Shown: positions 16,848-26,867, counted from the first letter of the stretch. The stretch is 64,000 nucleotides of DNA from Mycolicibacterium sp. GF69 (GCF_003284965.1 NZ_QMEW01000013.1:62001-126000), one strand, 5' to 3'. Made by a program: numbers and translations. Notes: generated by a model not told the origin, from the sequence alone.

Positions 16848-18008
16848 TCAGCCGTACGCCAACAGCAACGGAACGGTCTGCTCAGCGAAGGTGAGTGACC
16901 CGTGGTGGCCGATCAGCGAAGATTCCAGCGGTTCGACGGTGCGCCGGACGATCGCCGCCGAGCCACGAGCGGCGGCCACGACGTCGCCAATCCGGGGCCG
17001 TACCGCGTCGCTGACCTGCGGCCCGAACCATCCGGCCTCGACCGCTTCCTCGCGCGAAAGCACCCAGGCCCGCTCATCCAGCGCGGTGCGCCACGCGGCG
17101 AGAACATCGCCCTGGGCGCCGTCCTCTATATAGATGTGACGAGCCCGCGGTTCGCCGCCGATCGCCTCGACCCCGTCGAGCAGGCCTGCGGTCGTGTCGA
17201 CGTCCACTGTGTCGGACTCGAGGACCTCGACCATGCCGTGGTCGGCCACCACCGCCAGCAACGCGCCGGACGGTAGCGCCTCGACCACCGACTCGACGAG
17301 CGTGTCGATCTGCCGCAACTGCATGCGCCACTGGGGCGACCCCGGTCCGTACAGGTGGCCCAGCATGTCGAGTTCGCTGTGGTAGCCGTAGCAGAATCCG
17401 CTATCGGACAGCGTGGTTCGCACGGCGGCTGCGAGGTCGCCGAGCGCGTGGACGCCGACATACCGGCCGCCGCGAAGTACGGCACGGGTGAGTCCGGAGC
17501 CGGTGAACTCGGCCCCGGAGATCACGCTGACTGCGATGCCCGCCGAGGCCCCGCGCTCGAAGGTGGTCGGCGACGGCTGCAGCTGTTCGGGGAGCACGGT
17601 GCCGCGAAGATCCTCGCCCCAGGGGTGCGGGCGCCAGCGCAGGGCGTTGATCACGCCGGCATCGGGCACCCGAAACGAGTAGCCGACGAACCCGTGCTCA
17701 CCAGACCGGCAGCCGGTGCCGATCGCCGCCAGCCCGGCAGCGGTGGTCGACGGGAAGCCGACGGTCAACGTCCGGCCCCGAAGCGACGCGAGCATGGGTG
17801 CATCGGTGGCGTAGCGGTCGAGCAGTTCGGCACCCAGGCCGTCGATCAGCAGGACGCATGCCCCCGCGAGGTCATCCGGAAGCCCGAGGCGGTTCTCGAA
17901 GCCGTCGGCGCCCATCGCCGACAGCACCGAGGGCACCACGTCAGCCAGGTGGGGCAGGTCCGGATCCGGTGTGGGCAGGTCCACGAGCCCGAGCCTGCCA
18001 CACCCCAT
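16848..18008 (-). CDS. Alkaline phosphatase family protein (nucleotide pyrophosphatase type)
   Basis: The 386-residue protein has the alkaline-phosphatase/phosphodiesterase fold. Metal and nucleophile regions are visible: VLLIDGLGAELL near residue 52, GFPSTTAAGLAAIGTG near 83 (Thr nucleophile), YHSELDMLGHLYGPGS near 205, and VADHGMVEV near 255. It probably hydrolyses a phosphodiester or pyrophosphate. There is no signal peptide. The ATG at 18006-18008 gives the family N-terminus. It is divergent from the giant regulator gene, with about 106 bp between starts. Confidence 0.85.
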   Translation of the reverse strand: MGCGRLGLVDLPTPDPDLPHLADVVPSVLSAMGADGFENRLGLPDDLAGACVLLIDGLGAELLDRYATDAPMLASLRGRTLTVGFPSTTAAGLAAIGTGCRSGEHGFVGYSFRVPDAGVINALRWRPHPWGEDLRGTVLPEQLQPSPTTFERGASAGIAVSVISGAEFTGSGLTRAVLRGGRYVGVHALGDLAAAVRTTLSDSGFCYGYHSELDMLGHLYGPGSPQWRMQLRQIDTLVESVVEALPSGALLAVVADHGMVEVLESDTVDVDTTAGLLDGVEAIGGEPRARHIYIEDGAQGDVLAAWRTALDERAWVLSREEAVEAGWFGPQVSDAVRPRIGDVVAAARGSAAIVRRTVEPLESSLIGHHGSLTFAEQTVPLLLAYG

Positions 18009-18033
18009 GGGAGCCCGGTCCGCCCTAAGTTCC

Positions 18034-18039
18034 TTGACA
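18034..18039 (+). promoter_or_regulatory. Candidate -35 element of the giant regulator gene
   Basis: A perfect TTGACA lies in the gap between the divergent phosphatase and giant regulator genes, about 76 bp before the chosen GTG. No equally good -10 follows at normal spacing, so the full promoter is uncertain. Confidence 0.3.
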
Positions 18040-18114
18040 CGGCAAAGACACAGCTCAGCGGCGTCTTTACTCGACCTTGACCGCTTGTTGAATCCGCTCT
18101 CCGACGATCGGAAT

Positions 18115-21100
18115 GTGATTACGCTCCAAGAGGTGGAACTGGGGGTTCTGGGACCTCTCCAGGTCCGGCAGTACGGGCTGCCGGTCGCCATTCCCGGTGC
18201 CAAGCCCCGCGCCATTCTCACGATGCTCGGCCTGCACGCAGGTTCGGTCGTGTCGGCCGACGCCCTGCTCGAGTTGTTGTGGGGTGAGGACCCACCACGG
18301 ACCGCCACCAAGGCATTGCAAACCCACATCTCGTCGCTGCGGCGCGCTCTGGGCGACGGCTTCGTCCTGACGGAGGGCACCGGCTGGACGCTCAGCACCA
18401 CCGAAGTCGACGCCACTCGCTACAAGTTGGCTGTGAGGCTGGGCCGCGACGCCATGGCCGCGGGGGACGCCAGCGAGGCGGTGGCCCGCTTTGACGAGGC
18501 GCTCGCCCTGTGGCGCGGTGTCCCCGAGCTACCCGACGGCCGACGCGGCTCATCGGAGAAGACCCGCTGGGTCGAGGGCCACGCCGCCGTGGTGGAAGAC
18601 CGGGCCGACGCACTACTCGCGACGGGTCGTGCCGCGGAGATCGTCGGCGAGCTCGAGTCCGCCATTGCCGAAGCTCCACTGCGCGAACGACGTTGGGGCC
18701 ACTTGATGCTCGCGCTCTACCGGTCAGGGCGGCAAGGTGAGGCACTGGGAGCCTACAAGCGGGCACGCTCGCTGCTCGCCGAAGAACTGGGTGTCGACCC
18801 CGGACCAGACCTGCGCCGACTCGAGGCGGCAATCGTCGCACAAGACGTCGAGCTGGAAGTAGCTCAGTCACAGCAGCTTTCGTCAGTCACACGCGCCGTC
18901 ACGTTCCTTCTCACCGATATCGAAGGATCCACCGCGGCGTGGGAGGCCGACGCCGACGCCATGGCGGTGGCGCTCGCCCGGCACGACGAGATCGTCGAAC
19001 AGGTGGTCACCTCGCGCGGTGGACGGCTGATCAAGACGCGCGGTGAAGGGGATGCGACGTTCTCCGTGTTCGACCGACCGTCGGCGGCCGCCGCGGCCGC
19101 AATCGAGTTGCAGGAGGCTGTCCGCCACGAAGACTGGCACCTCGCGGAGCCCATGCGAATCCGCGTGGCGCTCCACACCGGGGAGGTCGAGTTCCGCGAT
19201 GGCGACTACTTCGGACGGGCGGTCAACCGTGCAGCCCGACTACGTTCGCTGGCGGCCGGTGGCCAGATCCTCTGCTCCGGCGCGACAGCCGAACTCGTCA
19301 TCGACTCGCTGCCGGAGGACGTCGTGTTGGCCGACCTGGGCACGCGCCGGTTACGCAACCTCCCACGCCCGGAGCACGTATTCGAACTACGCATGGAGAC
19401 CGCGGACGACGCTGCCCCTCCCGTAGCCGAAGTGCCGATGGAGCGGCCTGCACTGCCTGCAGTGCTCGTCGGTCCGGGACCATTCGTGGGGCGTGGGCGC
19501 GAACTCGAACGGCTCGTGTCGGCATGGCAGTCCACGCTCACCGCGGGCATCCGCGCTGTCCTGATCGCCGGTGAACCCGGTGTGGGCAAGACGCGACTGG
19601 CCGGTGAGTGGTCCCGGACGGCCTACGGACAAGGCGCCATCGTGCTGTACGGGCGTTGCGACGAGGATCTCGGCGCCCCGTATCAGCCGTTCGCCGAGGC
19701 GTTGCGCTCGCTTGTGCCCTGTGTCGGCCCCGCGCGGCTGCGTGGGCTGCGGGGGGTCGAAGCGCTGTTGCCCCTGGTTCCGGGACTGGCCGATGCGCTG
19801 CCTGACGTGACCGCGCCGCCGCGTGCCGATCCGGACACCGAGCGTTATGCGTTGTTCGACGCCGTGGTCGCTCTCCTGGGCGCTGCCTCCGCGACGGCGC
19901 CGGTCGTGCTGATCCTCGACGACCTCCACTGGGCCGCCAAACCCACACTGTTGCTACTGCGGCATCTCCTCCGTTTCGGTGAGGAAGGCCGCGTGCAGAT
20001 AGTCGGCACATACCGCAGCACCGATCTCGACCGCTCCCATCCTCTGGCGGCGATGCTCGCCGATCTGCATCGCGACGGCACCGCCGATCGCCTTGCGCTC
20101 AGCGGCCTCGAGGAGGGGGATGTCACGGCCTATGTCGCCGAAGCCGGTTACGACGACGAAGAACTGGGACGGGCGCTGGCTGCGGTCACGGGTGGCAATC
20201 CGTTCTTTCTGATCGAAGCGCTACGCCACGTGGAAGAGAGCGGCGGGCGGTGGGACCCCAGCACATTGCCACAGGGTGTGCGAGAAGCGGTGAGTCGCCG
20301 GCTTTCTCGACTCACCACCGAGACGAACACGGCTCTGGCGGCAGCTGCGGTCGTCGGCGCCAGGTTCGCGGTGACGCTGGTTGAGCAGGTAGTCGGTGCC
20401 GATCTGGTGGATGCGTTCGACGAAGCGTGCAAGGCAGGCCTCGTCATCGAAGAGACCGGCGGCCGTTACCGCTTCAACCACGCCCTGGTCAGACAGTCAC
20501 TGCTCGCCGAACTTCCCTCGGTGCGGCGCATGCGATTGCATCAACGCATCGCCGGGACGCTCGAGAATGAGTCGGGCGCCGACGACGAAATGCTCGCCGA
20601 ACTGGCCCACCACTACTTCGAATGCGCGTGGGCGGGCAACGCGGCCAAAGCGGTCGAATACTGCCGGCGTGCGGCGGACCAGGCCATGGCGCGGGTGGCC
20701 TATGAGGGCGCGGCCGAGCTTTACGATCGGGCGTTGCATGCCCTCGAGGAACTCGACGACGCCCTGCCTGACCGTGGCGACCTGCAGTTCGAGTTGCTGA
20801 TCGCTCGCTGCGAGGCGCTTCTGGCCGCTGGCGATGTGGGCTCGGCAAGAAATGCGGTCTCGCAATTGCGCGACGCGGCAGGCGATTCCGGCCGTCTAGC
20901 CGCATGGGGCGTGTGCTTCGACAGCGAGTTGACGATGCTCACCCATCCGGAGAGGCTGGACGAACTCGAGGCAGCGGTGTGCACCGCCGCAGAGCAATTG
21001 TCCGGTCTCGATGACGCCGCGGGGGAGGCGAAGGCCTACACCGTCCGCGCCGGATGTCTGGCGCGCCTCGGCCGGATCGGCGACTGCGAAGTTGCTCTGG

Positions 21101-24100
21101 ACCAGGCGCTTGCAGCCGCCCGCCGCGCTCATGAGCACCGCAGGGTGAACGCCGTGCTGGCGAACGCGCCCCTGGCAGCACTGTGGGGCCCCAACCCGGT
21201 TCCGCGCGCAGGCGGAAGATGCCTCGATGTGGTCCGGCTGCTGCGCATCACGACCGGCTCACCGCTCGTGGAGGCGACATCGACACGGTGCCAGGCGGTG
21301 CTCGATGCATTCCGGGGTAGAGCCTCCGAAGGCCGCCGACTAATCGAGTCGGCGAGACGCACGCTCACCGAACTCGGGTTGCGACACGCGCTTTTGGAGG
21401 TGGATCAGTTCGCCGGAATCATCGAGCTGGTGGCCGATGAGCCGGTGGCTGCCGAACCGCACCTGCGCCGGGCATACGAGGGTTTTCGACGCATGGGGCT
21501 CGATACCGACACTGCCGATACGGCCGCGTTGTTGGCTCGGGTGTGTCTGGCCTTGGACAAAGATCTCGAAGCTGACGAATTATGCGCAGAGAGTGAACGT
21601 CTCGCGGGACACGGACTCAAGGCGTCTATCGCGTGGCGGACGGTGAGAGCGCAGCTGCTGGCACGCGGCGGTGCTCATGAGCGGGCCAAGCGGGTTGCGG
21701 AGGAGGCTGTCGGTCTGGCTGGTGCCACCGATGCGCTCGTCGATCACGGCGATGCCTGCCTGGCTCTGGCGACGGTATTGGCCGCGGCGGGCGATACCAT
21801 CGGCGCGCGCGCTGCCGCCGAACAAGCTACTACGCTTTACGACCGCAAAGGCGCTGCGGCGCTTGGCGACAAGGCGCGAGAGATCCTCGGTGCACGAGGT
21901 GCATCCGTACCGAACGATCGCGAGGAATCGGTCACCGCCTTGACCAACGCGTGTGTGCGGATGGGCGACCGCGTGATCAATGCCATCCACCGCGAGGCGT
22001 GGGACGAATTCGAGTCGATCTTCGCCTCGGGGGGCGCGGTCGAGAGCAGACGGCGGCTCGTCAGCTTCAGCCAGGCCGACCTGCAGCACAGCGATTGGGC
22101 ACGGCAGAACAGACGTATGTTTGAGATGGCCAGCGGCGTAAGGCTCGCTCAGTCGGTCATAGCAGTGCGAGGTGAGCGCCTCGCACTCGTACGACTGTCG
22201 GTTGCCAGCACCGACGTGAGTCCCGGCCCGCCGCAGGACGAATTCCTTCAGCTGTATGGCATTGACGATGACAGCCGGGTTTCGCTGCAGATGTGGTTCG
22301 ACATCGACGACATCGATGCCGCGGTGGCGGAACTCGATGCGACGCATATTCGATGGGAACGACGGGCACCCCTGGAGAATGCCGCCACTCGCGCCGATGA
22401 CGTGTTGATCAGCTTCTTCCGAGCCAATCGGCTGGACGAGATCGGTGCGCTGTTCACCGAGGACACTTTGCTTGATGACAGACGGCATGGATTTGGCCGT
22501 GTCAGCAATGACAGGGCGACAGCTGTCCAGAACATCAGCGCGATCGCTGCGTTGGACGTCGCCGTCGCGAAGACAACTCTCGCTCTGCGCGGCGATCGAC
22601 TCTGCCTCAGCCAGATGCGATTCGAAGAGAACACGACGCGCCCCGCCGCATTCTGCGTCGAGACCTTGGAGATCACCGAGGTCGATGCCGACGGATTGAT
22701 GGTGGCGAAGGTCAACTTCGACGCAGGCGATTCCGCAGCGGCCGTAGCCGAACTCGACGCCCGCTATATCGCAGGCGAAGCCCGCCCCTATGAACCGGTA
22801 TGGTCTGTCATTGCGGCCGTCTTCGCCGATCTCGATCGCCACGAAGTCCCTTCCTGCACGACGGACTGGGTGAGCATCGATCGTCGACGAGGGACACCGC
22901 TTGCCGACACTGACCTAGCCGCAGTCGTTACCGGGATCTGGGACTTCACGCCGGATCTCCACAACCACATCGAGACAGTGCATCGCTTGAACGATGTCGG
23001 AGCGCTATTTACTCAGGTCTCCTACGGCACAACACGTGAGGGCTTCCCCGCCGAATGGCGAATACTGAACTTGCTGACGGTCGACGGTCGAATAGTGAAT
23101 CGCTGCGAGGTCTTCGACGAGGACGACCTCGAATCGGCGCTCGCGAGGTTTCAACGATTGAACCGGCCAGCAAAGCGGCTTGAGAACGCGGCAAGCCAGA
23201 TGGCAGAACACTTCCGGTCATGCTTTGCCATGCGCGACTGGGAGGCGATGAGTGAGTACTTGACCGGCGCCAGCCTCATCGACGACCGCCGAGAGACCGT
23301 GAGCGCTCCAGTGATTCGCGGGCGCGAGGACGAGATCGCGAACCTGCAGGCGATGGCTGACATTGGAGTCACAGAGGTGACGTCATCCGTTGTCGCGGTT
23401 CGTGGCGAGCGACTAGCTCTGAGCCGGACGCAGTACCGGGCTGGCGAAGACTTTCACGCTGACACCCTGGACGTCATCGAGATTGATGCGAACCACCTAA
23501 CCGCTTACGTCGGCTTCGATCCCGACGACATCGACGCTGCGTTCGAGGAACTCGAACGGCGTTACCTCGCCGGAGAGGCGGTGCCTCACGCGCAGACTTG
23601 GGCGGCCATCGCGGGGGCCTATGCCGCGGTGAGACGCCATGAGCTGCCGCCGACAACGCCGGGTTGGGTCAACGTCGACCACCGACGAGTGACGTCGTTC
23701 GCGCCAAATGATCTCGCACCGTATCTGAAAGCGACGTGGGACCTCCTCGCGCCGGACCTCGCGATCTACATTGAGGCTGTGCATCGACTGACCGATGCCG
23801 GTGCGGTCGTTACCCGAGTCGTCGAAGGAAGATCAGGGGAGGGATTCAACGCCGAGTGGCGAGAAATCGGGCTTTCAACGGTCCACGGCGGCCGGATCAA
23901 CCGGTCCGAGCTCTTCGACGAGACGGACCTCGACGCCGCACTCGCTCGGCTTGACGAACTCGACCTAGAGCGAAGGCCGTTGAGCAATGCCGCCAGCCGT
24001 GTGGTCGAACGCTATTGCAAGTCCTTGGTCGCGCGGGACTGGGCTGCGATGGCGGAGACAATGGCCGAGAACATCGTGTTCGATGATCGACGCCGGGTCG

Positions 24101-25599
24101 TGAACGCCGGAGTCCGGCACGGTCGAGACGTGCAGATCGCGGACAACCAAGTCGCAGCTGAACTAGGCGCCGAATACGTGACTTTTGAGGTCATCGCGAC
24201 CCGCGGCGAACGAGTCGCCTTGCACCGCGTGCATACCATCAACCGCGACACGCCGACCGGTGAGATCGCCGCCCAGATGCTTGGCATCGCCGAGATCGGC
24301 GCCGACAACCAGATGGCGGCCATCGTGACATTCGATGATGACGATCTCGATGACGCCTTCCAGGAACTCGAAACGCGGTACATGGCTGGCGAAGCCGCTC
24401 GCTATGCAACCACATGGTCACTCGTCACGAACGCCTTCGCCGGGCTCAACCGACGCGAGTTCGTACCGACCACGCCGGATTGGGCCAACATCGACCACCG
24501 GCAGCTGACGGGCTTCAAACCTGGTGACCTACAAGCTTTCGTCCGAGCGTCCTGGGAGGTCACGCCGGACATGCAGAATCGTATACAGCAGGTGCACCGG
24601 CTCAACGAAATCGGCGCGGTCGTCACCCATCTGGCGCATGGGACGACGCGAGAAGGTTTCGAGGCCGAGTGGAAGTCGATCAATATCTTGACTTTCGACG
24701 GTGACATGATCAACCGTTGCGAAGCCTTCGAAGAATCGGACCTCGATGTCGCGATTGCCCGCTTCGAAGAATTGCAACCGTCGACACCAAAGCTGGACAA
24801 TGCGGCAAGCCGGGCGGGGGAGCGCTTCGACGCGTGTTTCACGATTCGTGACTGGGACGGGATCGCGGAGATACTGACGAACGATACTTACGTAGACGAT
24901 CGCCGGCGGGTCGTGAATTCAGGGCCCCATTACGGCCGGGACACCGAAATCGCGAGTATTCGGGCGATCGCCGAAGTCGGCGTCAAGGACATTACGGCGA
25001 CCGCGATTGCAACTCGCGGAGAGCGACTCGCCCTTCGCCGCACCCGCTACTCGGGTCGCGACCGGCGTCCTGATGCATTCCACACCGATATCGTCGACAT
25101 CGTCGACATCGACGCGAATGGGCTGATTGCGGCTCGTATTGTGTTCGATACCGACGACATCGACGCCGCCTTCACCGAGCTCGACGCTCGCTACATCGCC
25201 GGGGAGGCCGCAGCCTACGCGCAGACGTGGTCGGCCATCACCCGGAACAGTACGGCCTTCAACCAGCGCGAGGCGTTGACGACAACGCTGGACTGGATAA
25301 GCATCGACCACCGGCATGCGGCGGCGTTCGAGCCCGGCGACATGAAGCCCTATATCCATGCAACGTGGGATGTTGCGCCGGACATCAAGCTCTGCATCGA
25401 GGCCGTGCATCGGTTAACTGATCGCGGGGCAGTCTTCAGCCAGGCGTTGAAAGGCACCTCGCAGGAGGGTTTCGTCGCCGAGTGGCGGGACGTCATCATT
25501 CTCACCGTCGATGGCGAGAATCTCGCCCGGTGCGAAATCTTCGACGAGATAGACCTCGACGCCGCGCTCGCCAGGTTCGACGAACTCACTCAACCGTAG
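18115..25599 (+). CDS. Giant SARP-cyclase-AAA-TPR regulator with 4.5 NTF2-like tandem repeats
   Basis: The protein has about 2494 residues. Residues ~5-95 are a winged-helix SARP/OmpR-type DNA-binding domain (VELGVLGPLQVR start), and 100-245 a BTAD helical domain. Residues 258-430 are a class III nucleotide cyclase domain with metal Asp in TDIEGST and GEGDATFSVF, and Asn/Arg in AVNRAARL. Next is an AAA/STAND ATPase (Walker A GEPGVGKTRLA ~485; Walker B VVLILDDLHWA), then TPR-like helices to ~1270. The C-terminal 1200 residues are 4.5 repeats of about 268 residues. GTG at 18115 is preferred; longer starts from 17971 would overlap the divergent gene. Relatives such as Rv1358 are about 1100 residues, so the repeat half is extra. 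Confidence 0.85.
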   Translation: MITLQEVELGVLGPLQVRQYGLPVAIPGAKPRAILTMLGLHAGSVVSADALLELLWGEDPPRTATKALQTHISSLRRALGDGFVLTEGTGWTLSTTEVDATRYKLAVRLGRDAMAAGDASEAVARFDEALALWRGVPELPDGRRGSSEKTRWVEGHAAVVEDRADALLATGRAAEIVGELESAIAEAPLRERRWGHLMLALYRSGRQGEALGAYKRARSLLAEELGVDPGPDLRRLEAAIVAQDVELEVAQSQQLSSVTRAVTFLLTDIEGSTAAWEADADAMAVALARHDEIVEQVVTSRGGRLIKTRGEGDATFSVFDRPSAAAAAAIELQEAVRHEDWHLAEPMRIRVALHTGEVEFRDGDYFGRAVNRAARLRSLAAGGQILCSGATAELVIDSLPEDVVLADLGTRRLRNLPRPEHVFELRMETADDAAPPVAEVPMERPALPAVLVGPGPFVGRGRELERLVSAWQSTLTAGIRAVLIAGEPGVGKTRLAGEWSRTAYGQGAIVLYGRCDEDLGAPYQPFAEALRSLVPCVGPARLRGLRGVEALLPLVPGLADALPDVTAPPRADPDTERYALFDAVVALLGAASATAPVVLILDDLHWAAKPTLLLLRHLLRFGEEGRVQIVGTYRSTDLDRSHPLAAMLADLHRDGTADRLALSGLEEGDVTAYVAEAGYDDEELGRALAAVTGGNPFFLIEALRHVEESGGRWDPSTLPQGVREAVSRRLSRLTTETNTALAAAAVVGARFAVTLVEQVVGADLVDAFDEACKAGLVIEETGGRYRFNHALVRQSLLAELPSVRRMRLHQRIAGTLENESGADDEMLAELAHHYFECAWAGNAAKAVEYCRRAADQAMARVAYEGAAELYDRALHALEELDDALPDRGDLQFELLIARCEALLAAGDVGSARNAVSQLRDAAGDSGRLAAWGVCFDSELTMLTHPERLDELEAAVCTAAEQLSGLDDAAGEAKAYTVRAGCLARLGRIGDCEVALDQALAAARRAHEHRRVNAVLANAPLAALWGPNPVPRAGGRCLDVVRLLRITTGSPLVEATSTRCQAVLDAFRGRASEGRRLIESARRTLTELGLRHALLEVDQFAGIIELVADEPVAAEPHLRRAYEGFRRMGLDTDTADTAALLARVCLALDKDLEADELCAESERLAGHGLKASIAWRTVRAQLLARGGAHERAKRVAEEAVGLAGATDALVDHGDACLALATVLAAAGDTIGARAAAEQATTLYDRKGAAALGDKAREILGARGASVPNDREESVTALTNACVRMGDRVINAIHREAWDEFESIFASGGAVESRRRLVSFSQADLQHSDWARQNRRMFEMASGVRLAQSVIAVRGERLALVRLSVASTDVSPGPPQDEFLQLYGIDDDSRVSLQMWFDIDDIDAAVAELDATHIRWERRAPLENAATRADDVLISFFRANRLDEIGALFTEDTLLDDRRHGFGRVSNDRATAVQNISAIAALDVAVAKTTLALRGDRLCLSQMRFEENTTRPAAFCVETLEITEVDADGLMVAKVNFDAGDSAAAVAELDARYIAGEARPYEPVWSVIAAVFADLDRHEVPSCTTDWVSIDRRRGTPLADTDLAAVVTGIWDFTPDLHNHIETVHRLNDVGALFTQVSYGTTREGFPAEWRILNLLTVDGRIVNRCEVFDEDDLESALARFQRLNRPAKRLENAASQMAEHFRSCFAMRDWEAMSEYLTGASLIDDRRETVSAPVIRGREDEIANLQAMADIGVTEVTSSVVAVRGERLALSRTQYRAGEDFHADTLDVIEIDANHLTAYVGFDPDDIDAAFEELERRYLAGEAVPHAQTWAAIAGAYAAVRRHELPPTTPGWVNVDHRRVTSFAPNDLAPYLKATWDLLAPDLAIYIEAVHRLTDAGAVVTRVVEGRSGEGFNAEWREIGLSTVHGGRINRSELFDETDLDAALARLDELDLERRPLSNAASRVVERYCKSLVARDWAAMAETMAENIVFDDRRRVVNAGVRHGRDVQIADNQVAAELGAEYVTFEVIATRGERVALHRVHTINRDTPTGEIAAQMLGIAEIGADNQMAAIVTFDDDDLDDAFQELETRYMAGEAARYATTWSLVTNAFAGLNRREFVPTTPDWANIDHRQLTGFKPGDLQAFVRASWEVTPDMQNRIQQVHRLNEIGAVVTHLAHGTTREGFEAEWKSINILTFDGDMINRCEAFEESDLDVAIARFEELQPSTPKLDNAASRAGERFDACFTIRDWDGIAEILTNDTYVDDRRRVVNSGPHYGRDTEIASIRAIAEVGVKDITATAIATRGERLALRRTRYSGRDRRPDAFHTDIVDIVDIDANGLIAARIVFDTDDIDAAFTELDARYIAGEAAAYAQTWSAITRNSTAFNQREALTTTLDWISIDHRHAAAFEPGDMKPYIHATWDVAPDIKLCIEAVHRLTDRGAVFSQALKGTSQEGFVAEWRDVIILTVDGENLARCEIFDEIDLDAALARFDELTQP
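22372..25596 (+). repeat. Four tandem ~807-bp repeats inside the giant gene
   Basis: Units start at 22372, 23179, 23980 and 24793 (lengths 807, 801, 813 and ~807 bp), each opening with a Leu-x-Asn-Ala-Ala codon series. A half-unit precedes them at about 21925-22371. Each unit has an A segment (RDW...DDRR...RGERLAL...RYIAGEA) and a B segment (TTPDW...IDHR...VHRLTD...GF.AEWR...DLDAALARF). Both look like NTF2/SnoaL-type alpha+beta folds. Units have diverged, so this is old amplification. Confidence 0.85.
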
Positions 25600-25604
25600 T
25601 ATCG

Positions 25605-25640
25605 GCTCAGCGATATCCGGCGCGGGTTTTTGCGCTGAGC
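25605..25640 (+). terminator. Stem-loop after the giant gene, possible terminator
   Basis: GCTCAGCG (25605-25612) and CGCTGAGC (25633-25640) are perfect complements separated by 20 nt that include a T5 run. It starts six bases after the stop. The large loop and lack of a terminal U-run make it a weak candidate. The rest of the 148-bp gap to the next gene shows nothing. Confidence 0.35.
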
Positions 25641-25747
25641 GCACTCGGCGCGAAACGGGCCGCTCGCTGTCCACCTTTGTGAACCTTGGCGGAAAATCAC
25701 CCGGCATTGTCAACCGGAGAATCGCCAACGTTTCACAGTCGAGAAGG

Positions 25748-26410
25748 CTAGCCAGGTACCGTCGCCAGCGCCTGTGCCACGCACTGCGCCCAGCTGTGCT
25801 CGTCGACGACCGTCCATGCCGTCTCACCACCGAACGCGCTGGAGATCACAAGATCGGGTGTGACGCTTCCCAGCAGCGTTACGCTTTCGCGCAGTTGGTC
25901 GGCGTCACCGCGCCCCGGAACCAGGAATGTGGCCCACGTGCCGTCGGCGGTGGGGAACATGGTGTCGCCGGTGAACAGATACTTTTCGCCCGTGGCGCCG
26001 GTGACCAGATAGCTTGTGCTGCCGGGTGAATGGCCCGGCGTCGGAAGCACCTCGACACCATTGACGTCCACCTGTCGCGAGCCATCGAGCATCACGTCGA
26101 CGCGCCCGTGCTTGCCGATGTCGTCGCTCTCTACCCCCGGCGCGTGCAGTCGGCGCCCGAACCGTTCGGCGATCCGGGCCAGGTTGGGCCCCGCTTCGTC
26201 GAGGTGCGACAGGTACTGCGCCTCGACGCCGCCCAACGCGTCGATCGCATCGAAATCCGCTTCGGTGGCCGGACTGTAGAACAGCACGTTGCCGCGCGGA
26301 CCACGCCACAGGTAGGCGTGCGTGGTGAGCCCGGGGAACGGCGTGTCCATTCGGGTCTGCCAGAGATCGTCCCGTAGCCGGGTCAGTTCGTGTGTCGATG
26401 GAATAGTCAT
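25748..26410 (-). CDS. Metallo-beta-lactamase-fold protein with degenerate metal motif
   Basis: The 220-residue protein has the metallo-beta-lactamase fold: TPGHSPGSTSYL near residue 123, FTGDTMFP near 146, and a late DLVISSAFGG strand. The usual HxHxDH is replaced by SHLDEAGPN near residue 68, so the first metal site is altered and hydrolase activity is doubtful or different. The ATG at 26410 is the only sensible start. It converges on the giant gene and is divergent from a secreted protein gene about 80 bp away. Confidence 0.8.
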   Translation of the reverse strand: MTIPSTHELTRLRDDLWQTRMDTPFPGLTTHAYLWRGPRGNVLFYSPATEADFDAIDALGGVEAQYLSHLDEAGPNLARIAERFGRRLHAPGVESDDIGKHGRVDVMLDGSRQVDVNGVEVLPTPGHSPGSTSYLVTGATGEKYLFTGDTMFPTADGTWATFLVPGRGDADQLRESVTLLGSVTPDLVISSAFGGETAWTVVDEHSWAQCVAQALATVPG

Positions 26411-26491
26411 GTACCGACTCTGCGACCTGAACCGTTGTTGAGGTCAAGCGATTCTTCACCGAAGCTCGCGTCCAAATGCCACCATCGAAGG

Positions 26492-26866
26492 ATGGCGCGC
26501 TCATGCATGGCCGGCTTCGCGGCGCTGACGGCAATCGCGGCTTCTATCCTGGTTGCGCCGCAGGCAACGGCGGTTTGTTATGACGCCGAGTGCGTGCCCA
26601 ACGTGGCGCGCAATGTCGTCGAGGGAGCACCGTGCAAACCTGGCAAGTTTTTCAACTACGGCCTCGGCCCCACCGGCGCGACGTTCGTCTGCAACCGGGT
26701 GGGCGTCTGGACACCCGCCGGTCCGCTCGTCGGGATACACAACGTCGCGATGGACTGCCCGGAGCTCAATCTGTCTGCTCAAGGCTCTGACGGCGTGGCA
26801 TTCTTCTGCGCCGACATGGGCGGCGGCCACTTGCGCTGGGCGCACCGCATCGACACTGCGGAGTAG
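26492..26866 (+). CDS. Small secreted Cys-containing protein
   Basis: A protein of about 124 residues with a Sec signal peptide (MARSCMAGFAAL, Ala-rich core, cleavage near ATA|VC). The mature part has Cys pairs in VCYDAECVPN, APCKPGK, FVCNRVG, MDCPELN and FFCADMG, likely disulfides. It resembles small exported mycobacterial proteins of unknown function. The ATG at 26492 or at 26507 could start it. It ends two bases before the convergent hydrolase gene. Confidence 0.7.
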   Translation: MARSCMAGFAALTAIAASILVAPQATAVCYDAECVPNVARNVVEGAPCKPGKFFNYGLGPTGATFVCNRVGVWTPAGPLVGIHNVAMDCPELNLSAQGSDGVAFFCADMGGGHLRWAHRIDTAE

Positions 26867-26867
26867 T

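Noticed and set aside
16897..16960. Stop-free extension at the 5' end of the phosphatase frame beyond 18008
   Set aside because: The reverse frame is open to 18416, but the extra N-terminus is Arg/Ser-rich and overlaps the giant gene; family homology begins at 18008.
21580..22842. 420-codon reverse ORF inside the giant gene
   Set aside because: Antisense to TPR/repeat region; the composition is unlike a real protein and the forward frame is continuous.
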